From: Paratrimastix pyriformis
Lineage: Eukaryota > Preaxostyla > Paratrimastigidae
Direction of reading: 5' to 3'
DNA length: 64,000 nucleotides
NCBI GenBank assembly: GCA_027972325.1
Contig: JAPMOS010000013.1
Coordinates: 296,501 to 360,500, forward strand
Shown here: piece by piece, positions 1-12,200 of the stretch
Position numbering within the stretch: the first letter of the stretch is position 1
How the letters are laid out: the number at the start of each line of letters is the position of its first letter
The notes under the pieces: generated by a model
The model's input: the letters and a program-made list of their open reading frames with translations, nothing else
Told to the model about the DNA's origin: nothing
The model's database searches: none
Position numbers and translations under genes: made by a program

Positions 1-1491
1 CAGGACAGACGCGGCGGCAAGGGGCGCCTTGATCCGGCCGGCCACGGCGCCGAGCATGGCGTGGATCAGAGGAGCCGTCAGGGTGCCCGTCTGCACGAGG
101 CGCCCACAGCACACGATATCGCCATGTGAGGGAGCTCGCCACCCCGCCGATGAGCCGCCCTGGGGGTGGGGGCAGGAGACGGGGGGCGGGGGGCGGACCA
201 TGGTCTGGGCGATGTGCTGCAGGGCCACGCAGCAGCCGTGGTGAAGCTCCCAGGGGTGGGCGCCGGTCAGCGAGTCCAGCACGACCTGCACCGCCTGCCC
301 GGCGCTGGCCACGTTGCACGCCCCGGCGTGGGACACCCAGACCGGCACCAGGGCGCCGGCAGCCTGCAGGACAGGGAGGGGCAAACGAGCAAAAAGAAGA
401 CCGCAGGGCGAGAGTGTCAGCGAGGCGCCTGCTGACTGCGAGGGGAGCCGGACCTTGCGCACGTCAATGTTGGGGTCGCCCAGGCGGACGAGAAGGGTCT
501 CCTGCAGACGGGCGGCGTGGGCCGGGGTCAGGTGGGCCTGGGCGGCCGCACCGTGGCAAAGCCGGCGCAGGGCTGCATCGAACGGGGGTGGCGGAGAAGG
601 GAAGGGTCAGGGCCTGCGGGCGGAGCGGGGGCGGGGGCGGGGGCGGGGGCGGGGGCGGGGCGGCGGACGGGGCTCACGGACCGCGGAAGGCCTGGAAGCG
701 GATGTAGTTCGAGTAGGACGGGACGGCGGTGTGGTTTGCGAGCTGCAGGAGGGTCGAGAAGAGGGCCCTACAAAACACGATGAATGACGAGGCGCTGCCA
801 TCAAAACCGCGGGGACAGACTCGAACGTCTCCGGGGAGAGCCGCATTGCCCGGCGTCCGACCCAGCCGAGAGCCATGGCCTGCCCCTCGACGCTTTCGTA
901 GGGGGTCCCGGGAATCTGCGTGACGGTGTGGGCACGGGCCAACACAACCTGGGGGGCGAGCTCCCAAACGGATGCGAGAGCACCAAGTGCCTACGACCCA
1001 ATGATCTGTTCGAGAGGTCGAGCGGGGAAGAGAACCGGACCTGAGAGAAGGCATCGCGCACCTCGCGCTTCTCGTTGGTGAGATGTTTCAGCATGGTGCC
1101 CAGAAGTGTTGTGGCCGGAGAGGAGACAAATGCCGAAGGATCCACTCCATCGGGATACTCCAGGAAGGCCATAATTTGTGGGAGGGGCAGGTGAACGAAC
1201 AGGTGGGCGAGCCCATACGCCGTGTTTTGGAGGATGTGCCAAGAGGTAGCCGAGCAAAGCTCGGTCAAAAGACTCAGCAAAAGTTTCAGCGAAGATTCTG
1301 TGGGAGGAGTCAACGTCAGCTCACCCGCCTTGATCTCATCCAGAAGGGCGTTCAGCGAATAGATCAGGAGCTTCTTGTCGGTGCTGGTCGTCGAGAGGTT
1401 GATTGTGTGTTCCAATTTCTTTCGGGGATCCAGACCTTTTGTGCATGGCATTTTCGAGGGCGTTAATCAACGGAATCCACTGATCGGCCAT
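1..1491 (-). CDS. Partial HEAT-repeat-like helical protein
   Basis: Reading right to left, six coding blocks can be followed: from 1451 (or 1491) to 1041, then about 953 to 830, about 770 to 682, 572 to 454, 363 to 199, and from about 80 off the left edge. Donors are GTCCGG at 1040, GTCCGT at 681, GTCCGG at 453 and GTCCGC at 198. The peptides (for example DPNIDVRK, HHGCCVALQHIAQTM, LLGTMLKHLTNEKREVRDA) are pairs of amphipathic helices typical of HEAT/ARM solenoids, but I do not recognise the family. The start is unsettled: ATG at 1491 gives MADQWIPLINALENAMHK, which runs into a different frame from the main exon, while ATG at 1451 is in frame with it. Either a very short intron or an assembly indel lies between. 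The gene is truncated by the window edge. Confidence 0.6.
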
Positions 1492-1526
1492 CTCAAACCA
1501 GGAGAACGGTGTACAGAACCACGGCA

Positions 1527-3021
1527 ATGTCGGCACGGCGCAGCCCCGAACGTGGACGGAGCCCTGTCCCTGCATCTTTTTTGGCAGCGCCAGCGGCAAC
1601 AGTCATCACAGCCACCACTAGAGGGCGCAGCCCTGTCTCCTCTCTGGCCACCGCAGCACGGGGAAGGAGCCCCGATTCCCAATTTTTGGGCAGTTCTAAT
1701 GCTCGCGGAAAGTCACCTGACGCACGTTTTGACACCAACTCTCTCTGGCAACAGCTTTTTGGTCTTTCACCGACTCGCAAACACGTGGTATCTCTCGTGG
1801 GCGGAGGGGGAAAGACTTCCACAATGTTCGCCCTTGCCAAGGAGTGCTCTCTCAGGGGGCAGAAGGTGATTTGCACAACCACAACCAAAATAGGGGCTCC
1901 ATCCAAGGATCTTTCTCCGGTCCTGTTGATTGCCCCGACCATTCAGGAAATGGTCGAAAAGCTGGGTCGGCACCTCGTCCCTGGCGAGATTTGCACGGTC
2001 GCCTACGGTAGCGTCCGTGCACCCCACGATCCTACCTTGATGAAATTGGTTGGCATTCCGGCGGAATGGGTGGCCACTCTCCGAGGTCTCATTCTCCACT
2101 CCCCCAAGCCGCGTCACCTCCACCCTCCAACCCAGATTTTGCGGACGTGGTCATCATCGAAGCCGACGGGGCTGCCCACTTGCCCTTCAAAATGCCCGCG
2201 GGCCACGAACCCGTCGTCCCATCGTGCACGACGGAGATGCTGGTCCTGATCGGCACAGACGCCCTCGGTCCGCTGCCGCCAACTCCTTCCCCCCCCCCCC
2301 CCCCCCCCGCGCCGCTGCGTCCGCGCTTCATCTTCGGTTCGCGCCCCCACGCCACTCCACGCACTGCCCTCCCACAGGTGCCCCCATCCAGATGGGCTCG
2401 GTGCATCGGCCCGAGTTGCTGACCGCCGCCCTGGGGGTCCCAAAAGGCACCCCGCTGACTGCGAGCATGATCGCCCGGGTTGCCTGCTCCCCTGTCGGGC
2501 TCCTCAAGGGCTACCCGACTTTTGAGAGCCCCCTCACCCCCGCCCCGTCCGGGGTTGTTGTGGCCCCCTCATCTCCAGCATCTCTGACGCCCCTGACCCC
2601 AACCAGCTTGGTCTCGCCGCCCCTGACCCCCACCGGAATGACCAGCTTCTCCGTCTCACCGCCCGCCACCCCCACGGTCGGCGAGGCTCTCTGTCCCCCC
2701 AGTTTTGATCTCTGCGCGCCGCCCCCACCCGCGCCCGTACTCGCACCCGCACCCACAGCCGGGACTTCCTGGGGCGCCCAGCAACTTTTGCGTCAATCCC
2801 GCATCCCGTTGCCCTGCCGGCTTGTGGCGATCGTCAATAAGGCCGACATCAACCCGGCTGGTGCAGTCGAACTCGCCCAAGCCCTCTGGTCGCACAGCCC
2901 CATGCCGGACCTTTCCCTGGGCTCGAGCGGCAAGACCGAAGGCGTCCATCTCCGTTGGGACCGGATTCTTGTGGCCACTCTGCGCCCAGTTCCGACCATC
3001 GTTTCCGTGCTCCACAGGTAG
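1527..3021 (+). CDS. yqeC-like: YqeC-like selenium/molybdenum hydroxylase accessory protein
   Basis: Three exons (1527-2085, 2136-2267, 2378-3021) join in phase to give 444 aa. The core matches the bacterial YqeC family (putative accessory factor of selenium-dependent molybdenum hydroxylases): a P-loop VSLVGGGGKTS near residues 88-98, then VICTTTTKI, ADVVIIEADGAA, GTDALG, RLVAIVNKADI and the C-terminal WDRILVATLRP. Bacterial members are about 250 aa; the extra length is an N-terminal extension of about 85 residues with repeated RGRSP/GKSP motifs and a Pro-rich insertion of roughly 90 residues encoded around 2520-2770. The start is the ATG at 1527; an in-frame GTG lies 18 bases upstream. The donor of intron 2 is GTCCGC and the intron holds a long C run. 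YqeC is a bacterial family, so lateral transfer followed by intron gain is inferred. The exact biochemical role of YqeC is unproven even in bacteria. Confidence 0.85.
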
Positions 3022-3353
3022 TGGGTGCCCCGACCTCACCGTCATCTTCGATCTTGTTGTCGTTTGTTATTCTCTTCGAAACCCAGACTTTTCTCTTGGT
3101 TTTGCGGTTGTTGTCTTTGTTTTTCCTGGCTTAGTTTTAACGTATTTTCTTGATTCTGCACTTGTTTGCCTTTTTGAACTTCCCCCCCCTTTTTGTGCCA
3201 TACGGCTCGTTGACTTTTGACTTTTTGGAAGGAACACGGTGTTTTAATCTGGAATCGCCCCATTGGTGTCCCCGGCGCCGCCGGCACCTTGGACGGTAGC
3301 CTTTGCCCCCCGAAGGGTGAACAACACTATTTTTTCTTGTTAAATTTTTTTCA
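3022..3353. other. T-rich gene-free spacer
   Basis: About 330 bases without convincing coding sequence, strongly pyrimidine- and T-rich on the plus strand (3045-3210 especially) in an otherwise GC-rich window. It contains no ATG on the plus strand before 3404. It ends in TTTTTTTCAG, a good 3' splice site feeding the next coding block, so part of it may be a leader intron or promoter of the RS-rich gene. Confidence 0.4.
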
Positions 3354-6300
3354 GTCTTTGTCTTGGATCCCGACGACGCCAAGAAGCTCCTTGAGCATCT
3401 AGATGAACTTGAAAGTGCCGCGAATGCGAAAGGTATTCCAATCTTCGACCCCATGGAAGGGCTAGTTCCCGACACGATCGAAAACCATCCTCCATCCGTC
3501 CCTGTTCCTCGGCTGCCACACCTTTCTGGTCTCGCCGGCTTTTTTTATTCCAGTTTCGATCCTGAGATTGTTTCCTTTGTTTCAGTTGACACGCTCATTC
3601 AAATTCTGGACGAGTTGCAAGTGTGCCCCCGCCATCCTCCGGTTTCTTCAGCCGATGCCGAGATGCGGTCTGTCGTCACTTTTTCCTAAGTCGTATATAT
3701 TGCACGATTGACCATCAGCCGAAAGAGATGCGAACAACAGGCCCTGCGCGATTTGGAGGCCTTGGAGCAGACTCAGGCCATTCCACCCCAGCCTCTGCCC
3801 TTCCCAGAATTGCTGGAATTTGTCGTCGACCCGGCCGTTCGCCCACCTCTCACCATCCGCCTGCCCAACCCCAAGAGCAAGAGAGCCATCGCCCAGAGGT
3901 CCTCCTCGCCATCGTTGGCCGAGGACGTGGCCCCGGACGAAGCCGCGACGCCTGATCCGCCCATGGTCGGCCCGCCGCCCACAATCGGGGCTCCGGCCCC
4001 GGTCTTCTCGCCATTGATGCTTCAGCCCCGCCGCCTCCTGGCCCACCGGCCATCCCGCATGGCCCGTGATGGCCCGTCCGTGCGCACCCGTTCCCAGTCG
4101 CCGACTACATCCTGTCCGTTTGGAACGTGGGCCACCTCTCCAGCCGCGGCCACGTTCACAGTGGCTACATGTGGTCCGCTGCGCATCCAGCGATTCGCCC
4201 CGCCCGACGAGCGGGTGGCCCCCGTCGCCATGGACGGCGGCCTGGTCAAGGAGCCCCCCTCTGCACCGCCCGCCCTGCCGTCCCCCGCAGCGGCAAGCAG
4301 TCGCCCGCGCACCCCCCGCCCGATGTCTCCTGGCGCAAATCGCAAGGCCTGCCCGGTCTCCAGGCCCCTGGTTCTCTACACGCCCCTGGACCGCGCGCTG
4401 CCGGGCGAAGTACCCGCGGCCCCGCCGCCCCCACCCCCCGGCGGGTTTCCGATGGACGATTTGCCCCCTCCGGAGACAGCTTCGCGGAAGTGCAAGAAGG
4501 GCCGCAGGAGCCGCGCTGACAGAGGTCGAGGGCCGCGGGGCCCCCGTGGGGGCTGGCACGGGGGCCGCTCCGGCATGGACGAGGCCGCCGCCGGGGCGCC
4601 GGGCGATCTGACCGATTTCGGGTCGGCTCCGGTGGCCGCCTGGCTCCGGACCGGCGTCCAGCAGGCCATCCACGAGGCCTTGGTGCGGCACTGCGGCAGC
4701 AATGGGGAGGAGCAGGCCATGAGCATCATGGCGGCCATGGCCGAGAACGAGCTGGCCCTGCGGACGGCGGCCGACCCCAGGGGGCTGCTGCGGGCCCAGT
4801 GCCACATGGAGGTGGCCATGCTCGAGCAGGTCCTCTGCGGGGCCGACCCCGAGAGCCGCGCCCACTTCGACGCGCTCATGGGCTCCTTGGCGGCCGGGAC
4901 CGAGTACATGGTGCGGCCCCCAAGCCCCCAGCAGCCACCTCCTCAGCGACTGCCGTTGCCGCACCAGGGAAGGCAGGACGATGTGCTGCGGCTGTACGAT
5001 CCCGAAGAGCCCTTCGGGGAACCGCCAGACTCGCCACCACCGAGTTCCCCCGCCCCCGCCCCGGCTCCCGCACCTCTTGCACTTGCGCCACCCACACTCC
5101 TCGCTCCCGTTCGCGTACCCGTTCCCGCACCCGCACACACACCTCCTACCACTATGCGTGCTCCTGCGCCTGCGCCTGCGCCCGCGCTCGCCTCCGCTGC
5201 CGCCCACACACTTGCGCATGCGCCCACACATGCCGCATCCCCTTCCCCTTCCCCTTCCCCTACGCCTGCGCCTGCGCCACATGTCGTTTCCCCGATCCGG
5301 CCCATCCCGATCACCGCCTGCCTCCCGATCCCCGAGTTGATCGTGCCCCTGCCCCCCCCGGCTCCGGTGCACGCGGCCCATCCCCCCCACCCGGCCTCCT
5401 CCCGCCAGGCTCTCCCGGCCCATCAGCCGGCGTCCCCCCACCCGGCCCCCACGCAGCCGACCCCCACCCGACCCCCCACCCGACCCCGCAGCTGGCCCCC
5501 CACGCCCAATCTGCCCCTCAGCTTGCCTCGCAGCCGACCCCTCAACCGGCCCCGCAGCCCACGGAGGCATCGCTGTCCCCACGGCGGCCCTTCCCCCGCC
5601 CAAACCACCCATCCCCCGCCACTCGTCCCGCGCCTGCGCCTGTCACTGCCCCGCGCCTCCCCGCCCGTGCGCCCACTCCGAGCGGGGCGGCGGATACCCC
5701 GGCCTTCCCCGCCTTCCTCCTGGAGTCGCACAGCCCCAAGCTTCGCCACGCCCCCAAACCACGAGGGGCTGGAGCGCGCCACCCCCACCCCGCAGCAGCC
5801 GCAGCAGCCCTTGGCCCTGTCGCGGCCCCCCCGCGCCGCGCGGCGAGGGTCGTGCGCTGACCATCGACCTGGGCTCGCTGGGTCCGGCCGATGACGACGA
5901 TTCGCTCTCCCTCGGGTCGTCGGGGGGCCCCTCGCCCCCGCCCCCGCCGCACCGCCGATCCTCCTCCCCTGACTCGCCGCCCTCGCCCGGGCGCCCATCC
6001 CCCTCTGCAGTCATGCCCGCTTCCGCCACCCACCCCCCGTCGCCGGTCGCGGCTCTCCCTCCGCTTTCGCCCGGCCCGCAACTCGAGGCGGCTCCCTGCC
6101 CGCCCGGCGCCGCCCCAACACCGGCCACCGCCGCTTCCTTTCCCAAGCCCGCGGCATCACCACCATCCACCCCGCCTGCCCCTGGGCCACCCACGGCCCC
6201 ACTCGGGCCCCCTCTTGCCCTGACCTCGGCTGGGGCGCTCCTTCTGTCGACGCTGGGCGAGTCGCTCGTGCTGCCGGCGGTACGGCTGGTCGGCCGGCCG

Positions 6301-7621
6301 GGCGCCTCCGACCCCACGATTGACGAGCTCCGCCAACTGCTGCCCCCGGCTCTCCTCAGCCGGGTCCGTCCCGTCCCTCCCCCCGCCCACCCACCGGCCA
6401 GTTCCCCTCCCCATGCCCACCTGCCCTTGGAACTTGGCCACCCTGCTCATGATCCTGACCTTCATGCAGCTGGCCATCCTCCCGACGGGGGCGCCTGCCC
6501 TGCTCTTCCACTCGTGGCCCCACCGGGACGAGGAGCTGGCCAAGCATGCCGAGGCCTTCAGCGGGGCCGTCCGGGCGGAGCGCTTCACCGCCTCGGCTGA
6601 GCACCTCCGTGGGGCCCGCCTGGCGGAGGGGCTGGTGCTGGCGCTGGTCCGGGCCCTCGAGCGGACCCACCTCGAGGCCAAGCTGGTCGCCGGCCACCAG
6701 GTGCTGCCCCCGCCCGACCAGGCCCTGGTCGCCCCCATCTTCCCGGTCCCCGGCCCGGAGCCTCTGGCCGCCCCGCCGCCCGCCGGCCTGACCGACGCCG
6801 CCGTGCTGGGCGTAACCAGCAGCCTCATTCAGGCCCTCCTCCAGCAGCAACAACAGCAACAGCACCAGCAACAGCAACAGCAGCCCGTGGCACCATCAGG
6901 ATCTGCCCTCATCTCCCCACCACCTGACCAAGTTGCCCTCCCGCATCTGGTGAAAGAAGACGAGGAGGAGGAGGAGGATTCTCCCCGCTACCACCGCCAC
7001 CACCGCCACCACCATCACCACCGCCACCACGAGAGGAGCCACAGCCACAGCCACAGCCGCAGCCGCAGCCGCAGCCGCAGCCGCAGCCGAACGGGAAGCC
7101 GCAGCCGCAGCCGCAGCCACGGTCGCAGCCGCAGCCACGGTCGCAGCCGAACGAGAAGCCCCAACCGCCTTTACGCGCGCTCCCCTCGGCGCTCTCCCGT
7201 CAGCCCTCGATCCTCTCGTCGGGGCCTCTCGCCGCCCCCCCGCGGCTCGCCCGACTGGTGGGAGGAGCGGCCCCGCTCGCCAGACCGCCGCCGCGATGGA
7301 ACTCCCTCTGGCGGTGGCCAGGAAATCAGCCGCCGGACCCGCCCCAGGACCTCGTCGTCGCAGTCGCGTGAGGGGTCCCGGCGGGAGCTGCCCCTGGTGG
7401 AACTCGAGAGGCTTTACGCTCGGGGCCTCAAGGAAGACACGCCCGAGTATCGAAGCGTCTGTCGCACGCCCTTTGCTCCACACACATCCAACCCGCTTCT
7501 TTATTCTCTGTAGTGGTATCTGCGGACCCATACGCGAGCTCGACCATTGGACGCCGAACAAGACGAGATTCGACGGAGGCAGTTGTTTGAGGCGCAAGCT
7601 GCCCAAGCAGAATCGTGGTAA
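3354..7621 (+). CDS. RS/His-rich, Pro-rich nuclear-type protein, function unknown
   Basis: Coding blocks in order: about 3354-3500 (LDPDDAKKLLEHLDELES), 3586-3620 (DTLIQILDELQ), from about 3726 (RCEQQALRDLEALEQTQA), a long Pro/Ala-rich low-complexity stretch to about 5850, then LTIDLGSLGPADDDDSL to 6363, 6470-7456 and 7514-7621. The last three junctions keep phase (donors GTCCGTC at 6364 and GTCTGTC at 7457). Globular helical parts lie near 4590-4900 and 6470-6830. After a run of Gln (6842-6885) come His-rich and then RS/SR dipeptides (about 6990-7190), as in SR-like splicing or transcription cofactors. No RRM or other domain is recognised. The start codon was not found; an upstream non-coding exon is likely. 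An unresolved frame change inside the Pro-rich part implies a further intron between about 5040 and 5850. Confidence 0.6.
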
Positions 7622-7731
7622 CGGCATAATACAAAGTACGCTCTTATGGTTCGCGGCCTTCCTGTTATTCAATTTTTCAAACGGGAGCCCTGGCCAAAAG
7701 AACCTTTCGGGGGCTCTTCGCTATTTTTTCG

Positions 7732-8502
7732 ATGAGCGAGTTGGAGCAAGAACTCCAGGTTGCCCTTGTTGCGCGCCTCTTCGGATTTCCTCATGCCTCA
7801 AACTGATAGGAACTTCACATCGCAGATGCTGTTCGGTCGTTCTATTTATCAAAAAACGAGGAGCGGAAGACCTGGCTGACTTTGAACCCTTCAACTCCGT
7901 TTCCCGACGAACAACTCTTCCGCACATATGAAACCTGGGCTGCCGTTGCCCGTGATGCGGTGCACTGGGCAAGTCTGTTAAGCGCTTCATTTTTACTGAA
8001 GCATTGACGCCTCGCCCCTGTCCTTGCATTTGGTGGTGTTCTTCACCTTCACAGACGAGCACCCAACTCTCTCGTTGGCCGATTTTCGCACACAATATCC
8101 GAACATTGTCGAACTCCGATCCGTCCTCCGGCAACACCTTGCCACATCTCAAAAAAGGCCTGCGCATCCCCCCCCCCCCCCCCCCCCCCCCCCCTCGCGC
8201 CACCTTCCACCCCCACTCGATTTCGCGCCTCCCTCACGGAACGGATGCTTCTCTCTTCTTGCAGGACGATCGGCCCCGGAGACTCCCCGAGCAGGAGGCG
8301 TGCTCGGCAGCAGGGGCTCCTCGGCGACCAGGACCCGATGGCCTCCCGCTACGAGACTCCCCTGACGTTGACTTCGCTCAAGCTGGGCGCAACGGTGGCA
8401 GCCTGCGAAGGACGGGTGACCTCTTGGTCGGACTTTACTGCCCTTTTCCATGCCCTCGAATCGCACATGGCCGACGTGGCCCCCGTTCCAGCCCGCAAGT
8501 AA
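7732..8502 (+). CDS. Small protein of unknown function, four exons
   Basis: Four blocks join in phase: 7732-7758 (MSELEQELQ), about 7810-7975 (RSFYLSKNEERKTWLTLNP), about 8055-8125 (HPTLSLADFRTQYPNIVEL) and about 8315-8502 (ASRYETPLTLTSLKLGATV), ending in TAA at 8500. The predicted product is about 165 aa, soluble, mixed helical, with no signal peptide or membrane segment. The third intron starts GTCCTCC and holds a C run of about 26 bases. I do not recognise the family. It starts about 110 bases after the stop of the RS-rich gene on the same strand and ends 146 bases from the stop of the convergent gene at 8649. The final 3' splice site is chosen to keep the reading frame of the last block and is the weakest part of the model. 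Confidence 0.5.
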
Positions 8503-8648
8503 CCTCCTCCCTCTCTCCCTCCCCCCCTCCCCATCCCTGTAACATAGCTCCTCATCCGGAACAATAACCCAACAACCCTTATTCGACCGGAGAGAAGGAG
8601 AAAAAGTGGAAGTGCTCTAACACAAGGAGAAAAAGGTACATGCAAGAA

Positions 8649-9145
8649 TTATTTCTCCCTTTGTTGGTGAACAAACTGGGTCTTCTGAGCTTGGATTCCC
8701 CCATTCCCAAAGCCCACAGGGCTGGGATCGGGGTTCTGTGATGCGAATGAAAAATGGAAATGATGTGCGAAGAAAGACAGACGCCATAGGTGGAACCATA
8801 GGTGGTGACAAAATTCCTCTTCCATGAATAATCAATTTGGTGCCGCTCCAGAGAGAGTCCGGAAGCGTTGCTATACGATGGTGGGGGGCGTTGAGGTTGC
8901 TGCATAAAAGTCCGCTCAGCAGTGGGAGAGTACGGGCAAAGTGGTTTGTCGAAGCCTTTGTTCGTCACGGGGCGTTTGAAGCTTTCTTGATAAACACTGC
9001 GTGGCCTTGTGCTTGGAGTGGGCCTTTGAGTCGGAATTGGCGGAGTTTGCACGACAACGGTCCCGTTTCGGCGAATCACTGTGCAGTGCGTAGCCAGGTG
9101 GCTTTGTTCACGCCCCGCAGTTTGCGTCCCATTCAGGAGGTCCAT
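8649..9145 (-). CDS. Small Tyr/Pro-rich protein, possibly a ciliary microtubule protein
   Basis: Two exons (9145-8783 and 8735-8649) join in phase across a GTCTGTC donor to give about 149 aa ending in TAA. An in-frame ATG at 9208 would add 21 residues. The protein is rich in Pro, Ser, Tyr and Arg with short extended segments such as RPRSVYQESFKRPVTNKGF and DYSWKRNFVTTYGSTYG, and lacks hydrophobic or transmembrane segments. Such unstructured, Tyr/Pro/Arg-containing small proteins with TTYGS-like motifs are common among flagellar microtubule inner proteins, so an axonemal role is a tentative inference; no family was recognised. It lies directly downstream of the Moco sulfurase gene on the same strand (about 25-90 bases). 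Confidence 0.5.
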
Positions 9146-9232
9146 TTTATGGCCGAACTGCTCAAAAAAACAGTTACCGCTTGGGTTGTAGTCGATCCGG
9201 AAGAGCATTCGAAATCGGCAGAAACGAAAAAG

Positions 9233-12200
9233 CTAATACGAGAAGAAATCGGCCCGCGAATGTTCATCCCTCTTGGGAGGTGGTGATGGGGCACATTGCG
9301 TGGATGCGGCGGTCCCGCAAGTGCTTGCCGGAATCGGGATGGTCACAGGTCGGGGCAGTTGAGGAGCCCGATGTGGGCGGATGCCCCATGGATTCCCCTC
9401 CTCGGTCGTATCCTGGAAGGTCTCGGGTTCCAGTTCGTTGCGGTTGAGGAAGAAGGTCTTGATGAAGCTCACAAAAGACTGAGGTTCGGGGACAAAACGG
9501 TAATGACAAAATAATGACTCGAGCCTGAGATGGAGGAACAACAGACATGAGCATGCTCAAAGGTCGAGAGGTAGCCGAACGAGACGCGGACGGAGCCAAT
9601 CGGATGGCCGTTGATCATGTCCACGCTGTCGTGGCAGCTGTTCTTGTTCTGCGTCAACAGGATGGGCCAAAGGGGAGTTAGAGCGTGGGAGAAGGTGAGG
9701 GAGAGGGGAGGAGGGGGCGTGGGATGCAGGGATGCCGACCATGGCGAGGGAGGCCCGGACGGTGGCCATGTCAATGCCCAGATACCCGTAGCATGCGCCG
9801 GGGTTGCAAGAACATCCCGTCTGCGAGGCGCGCCCAAGGGATGGCAGCAAAGAACGGTCGCCAGATGAAGGCGGCCAGGGCCCCCCCGCCACCCGGGGAG
9901 CAGCGAGAGGAGGGCGTAAGGCGGACCCGGATGTGGAAGCCGTTGTTGGAGGCCAGCTTGGAGACCTCCGAGTAGCCGAAGTAGCTGCCGTTCATCCGAA
10001 GCAAGTTGAAGTTCAGGATGCCGCCCTGCGCGCGTTGGGTGGGTGGGTCAGTGAGGGTGTGGATGCTCCTGGGCGGCACCGCCGACCTGGCGATCGGGGT
10101 CGTGCAGGGCGTGGTTCCCGTAGAAAATGCACAGCGGCTGCCCGTTGCGGTGCCGCATCGAGGAGAGGCGGTCGTAGGCCCAGTCCATAAGCGAGAAGAC
10201 GTGCCTAGGGGGTGAGGATGGCGGGTGGTGGATATATGGTCGACTCTCCAACCACCACCATCACCCCCGCCACAGATACCCCCCCCCCCCCCCACACACA
10301 CACACCACACAAACAGCAGCGTGGACGGACGGCGAGGATGGGGCATGAGACCGACCTGCGGATGACGTCCATCCCGCCCGCCTCGCGGAGGGCCGCGAAT
10401 CCGTAGCGGAGGGCGGCGATGTTGAGCCAGGGCAGCGAGCCGTCCTCGAAGCGGGCGTGCAGGTCGACGTGCCACTGGTGGAAGTGCGCGTCGGCCTCGG
10501 CCGTGACCACCGTGCCGCCGCTGAAAAAGGTCTTCTGGAGGATCTGGGCTGCCTCTGCCCGCCCCGCGATTGTGTGTGGGTGGTGGCGAGTGAACTCAAG
10601 GCACGAAAGATGCCCGGCTGGCGTGTGGTCTGTGGCCTGTGAGAGTGCGCGTGCACGTGCGCGCGTGTGTGCGCGCGTGCGTGTGTGTGCGTGTGTGTTG
10701 TACAGAAGCAGAAGCAAGAAGGACGATGTTGAAAGGGACGGGTGTGCGTGTGTGTGCGTGTGTGTGCGCGCGCGTGTCGAGTAAAGAAGGAACGGAGTAA
10801 CGGGAAAACAAACAAAAAACAGAGAGGTAGAAGAGACACGAATGTGTGTGCGTGTGTGCGTGTGTGCGCGTGTTGTGTGTGTGTGTGTGTGTGGGGGGGC
10901 AGCAGACCATTGCGGACGACGAGGGCCCCCAGGCCGCCCGGGAAGCCGAACATCTTGTAGAAGGACATGCACACAAAGTCTGGGGGCCCAAAATCGCGGT
11001 GCGGCGAGGGGGGGGGGGGCGTGAGAAGCTGGGGACCGGAGGGGTGGAAGCCGGGGTGGGCAGGCCGCGCGGGCGGACCGGCGGGATGCTTGCGGAGGTC
11101 CAGGGGGGCCGAGGGCAGGTACGCGGCCGCGTCGAGGAGCACCCAGTAGCGCCTAGGGGGGAAAAGAGACGCCCCGATGGGAGGTGTCGCCAAAGAGGCC
11201 GAGCAGCCCACAGACCCAGGCCGCCGGGCGAGGGAGCCATTGTGAACCAGGTCGATCCACTCGAGGGGATACTTGACCCCGCTGTAGTTGCATTGCCCGG
11301 GGAAGGCGAACAGGTGATGGGGACCCTGCGCAGAGCGGCCGTCAGCAGGGTTGCCCATGAATGCCAGATCCGCGGACCTGGGAGGAAGGGCTGGCCGAGG
11401 CCGAGGTGGAGGAGGGCGGGGCGGAGTGGAGCAGGGCCTCGATGTCCTTTGCCTCCAGGGAGGAGTAGGTGGCGTCCCGGTCGAGGGCGTACTCGCGGAT
11501 GCCCAGCACCGAGTTGTGGTTCTGCCGCAGGTAGATGTACTCGCTCCCTCGCGTCCAGGGGAATGTTTCTCCCTGGGGGGCAACCACAACAGGTGTGAGT
11601 CGGGTGGTGAAGGTGGAGGAAGACCAGAATCTTGAGAGCGCCAGTTGCCCCGGAGGTGAAGATGACAGTGTATTCGCGCGAATCTACGTTGAACCAACGC
11701 AAGACCAAGTCTCGAATCTCGTGAATGGCCGAGTCCGTGATTTGGGAGGAGGGGCTGATCCTGTCAAAAAAGGCGCAAGTCAGCACCGAGGAAAGGACAT
11801 CACTGACGAATGACTATTCCCGTAGAGGGTTTCAGAAAAATTGGCGAACGCAGCCTCAATTTGTTGCTTCTGATAAACACCACTCCCTATTAATCAAGGA
11901 GATGCAAAACGGATGCAAAGAATGGGAAAGACCAGTGTAGTCAAGATACACAGCATCTTTGAAGTGCGGAAGTTGTTCGGCAGCAAGCTTCTCGATTCGG
12001 GCGAGTTCCTTCGTGTTGTGATACTTGGCCACAAAACTCCGCTTATCCCGAGTCAAAGCGGTCTCATCCTCTCCCAAAGTGAAGTAATTATACAAAGATG
12101 CTGCAACCAAGGCAACAATTGCCACCAAAACGATGCCACTCCAAAATGAAAGTCGTACGGGTGGCTGAACTTTCGATGGAATGGGGGGCGAGGGGCTCGT

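Noticed and set aside
3648-5612. Minus-strand open frame of 654 codons
   Set aside because: Antisense shadow of the Pro-rich part of the RS-rich gene; composition follows GC bias and it has no domain.
10261-11697. Long alternative minus-strand frame through the Moco sulfurase gene
   Set aside because: It crosses CA arrays and conflicts with the 13-exon model that keeps phase and family motifs.
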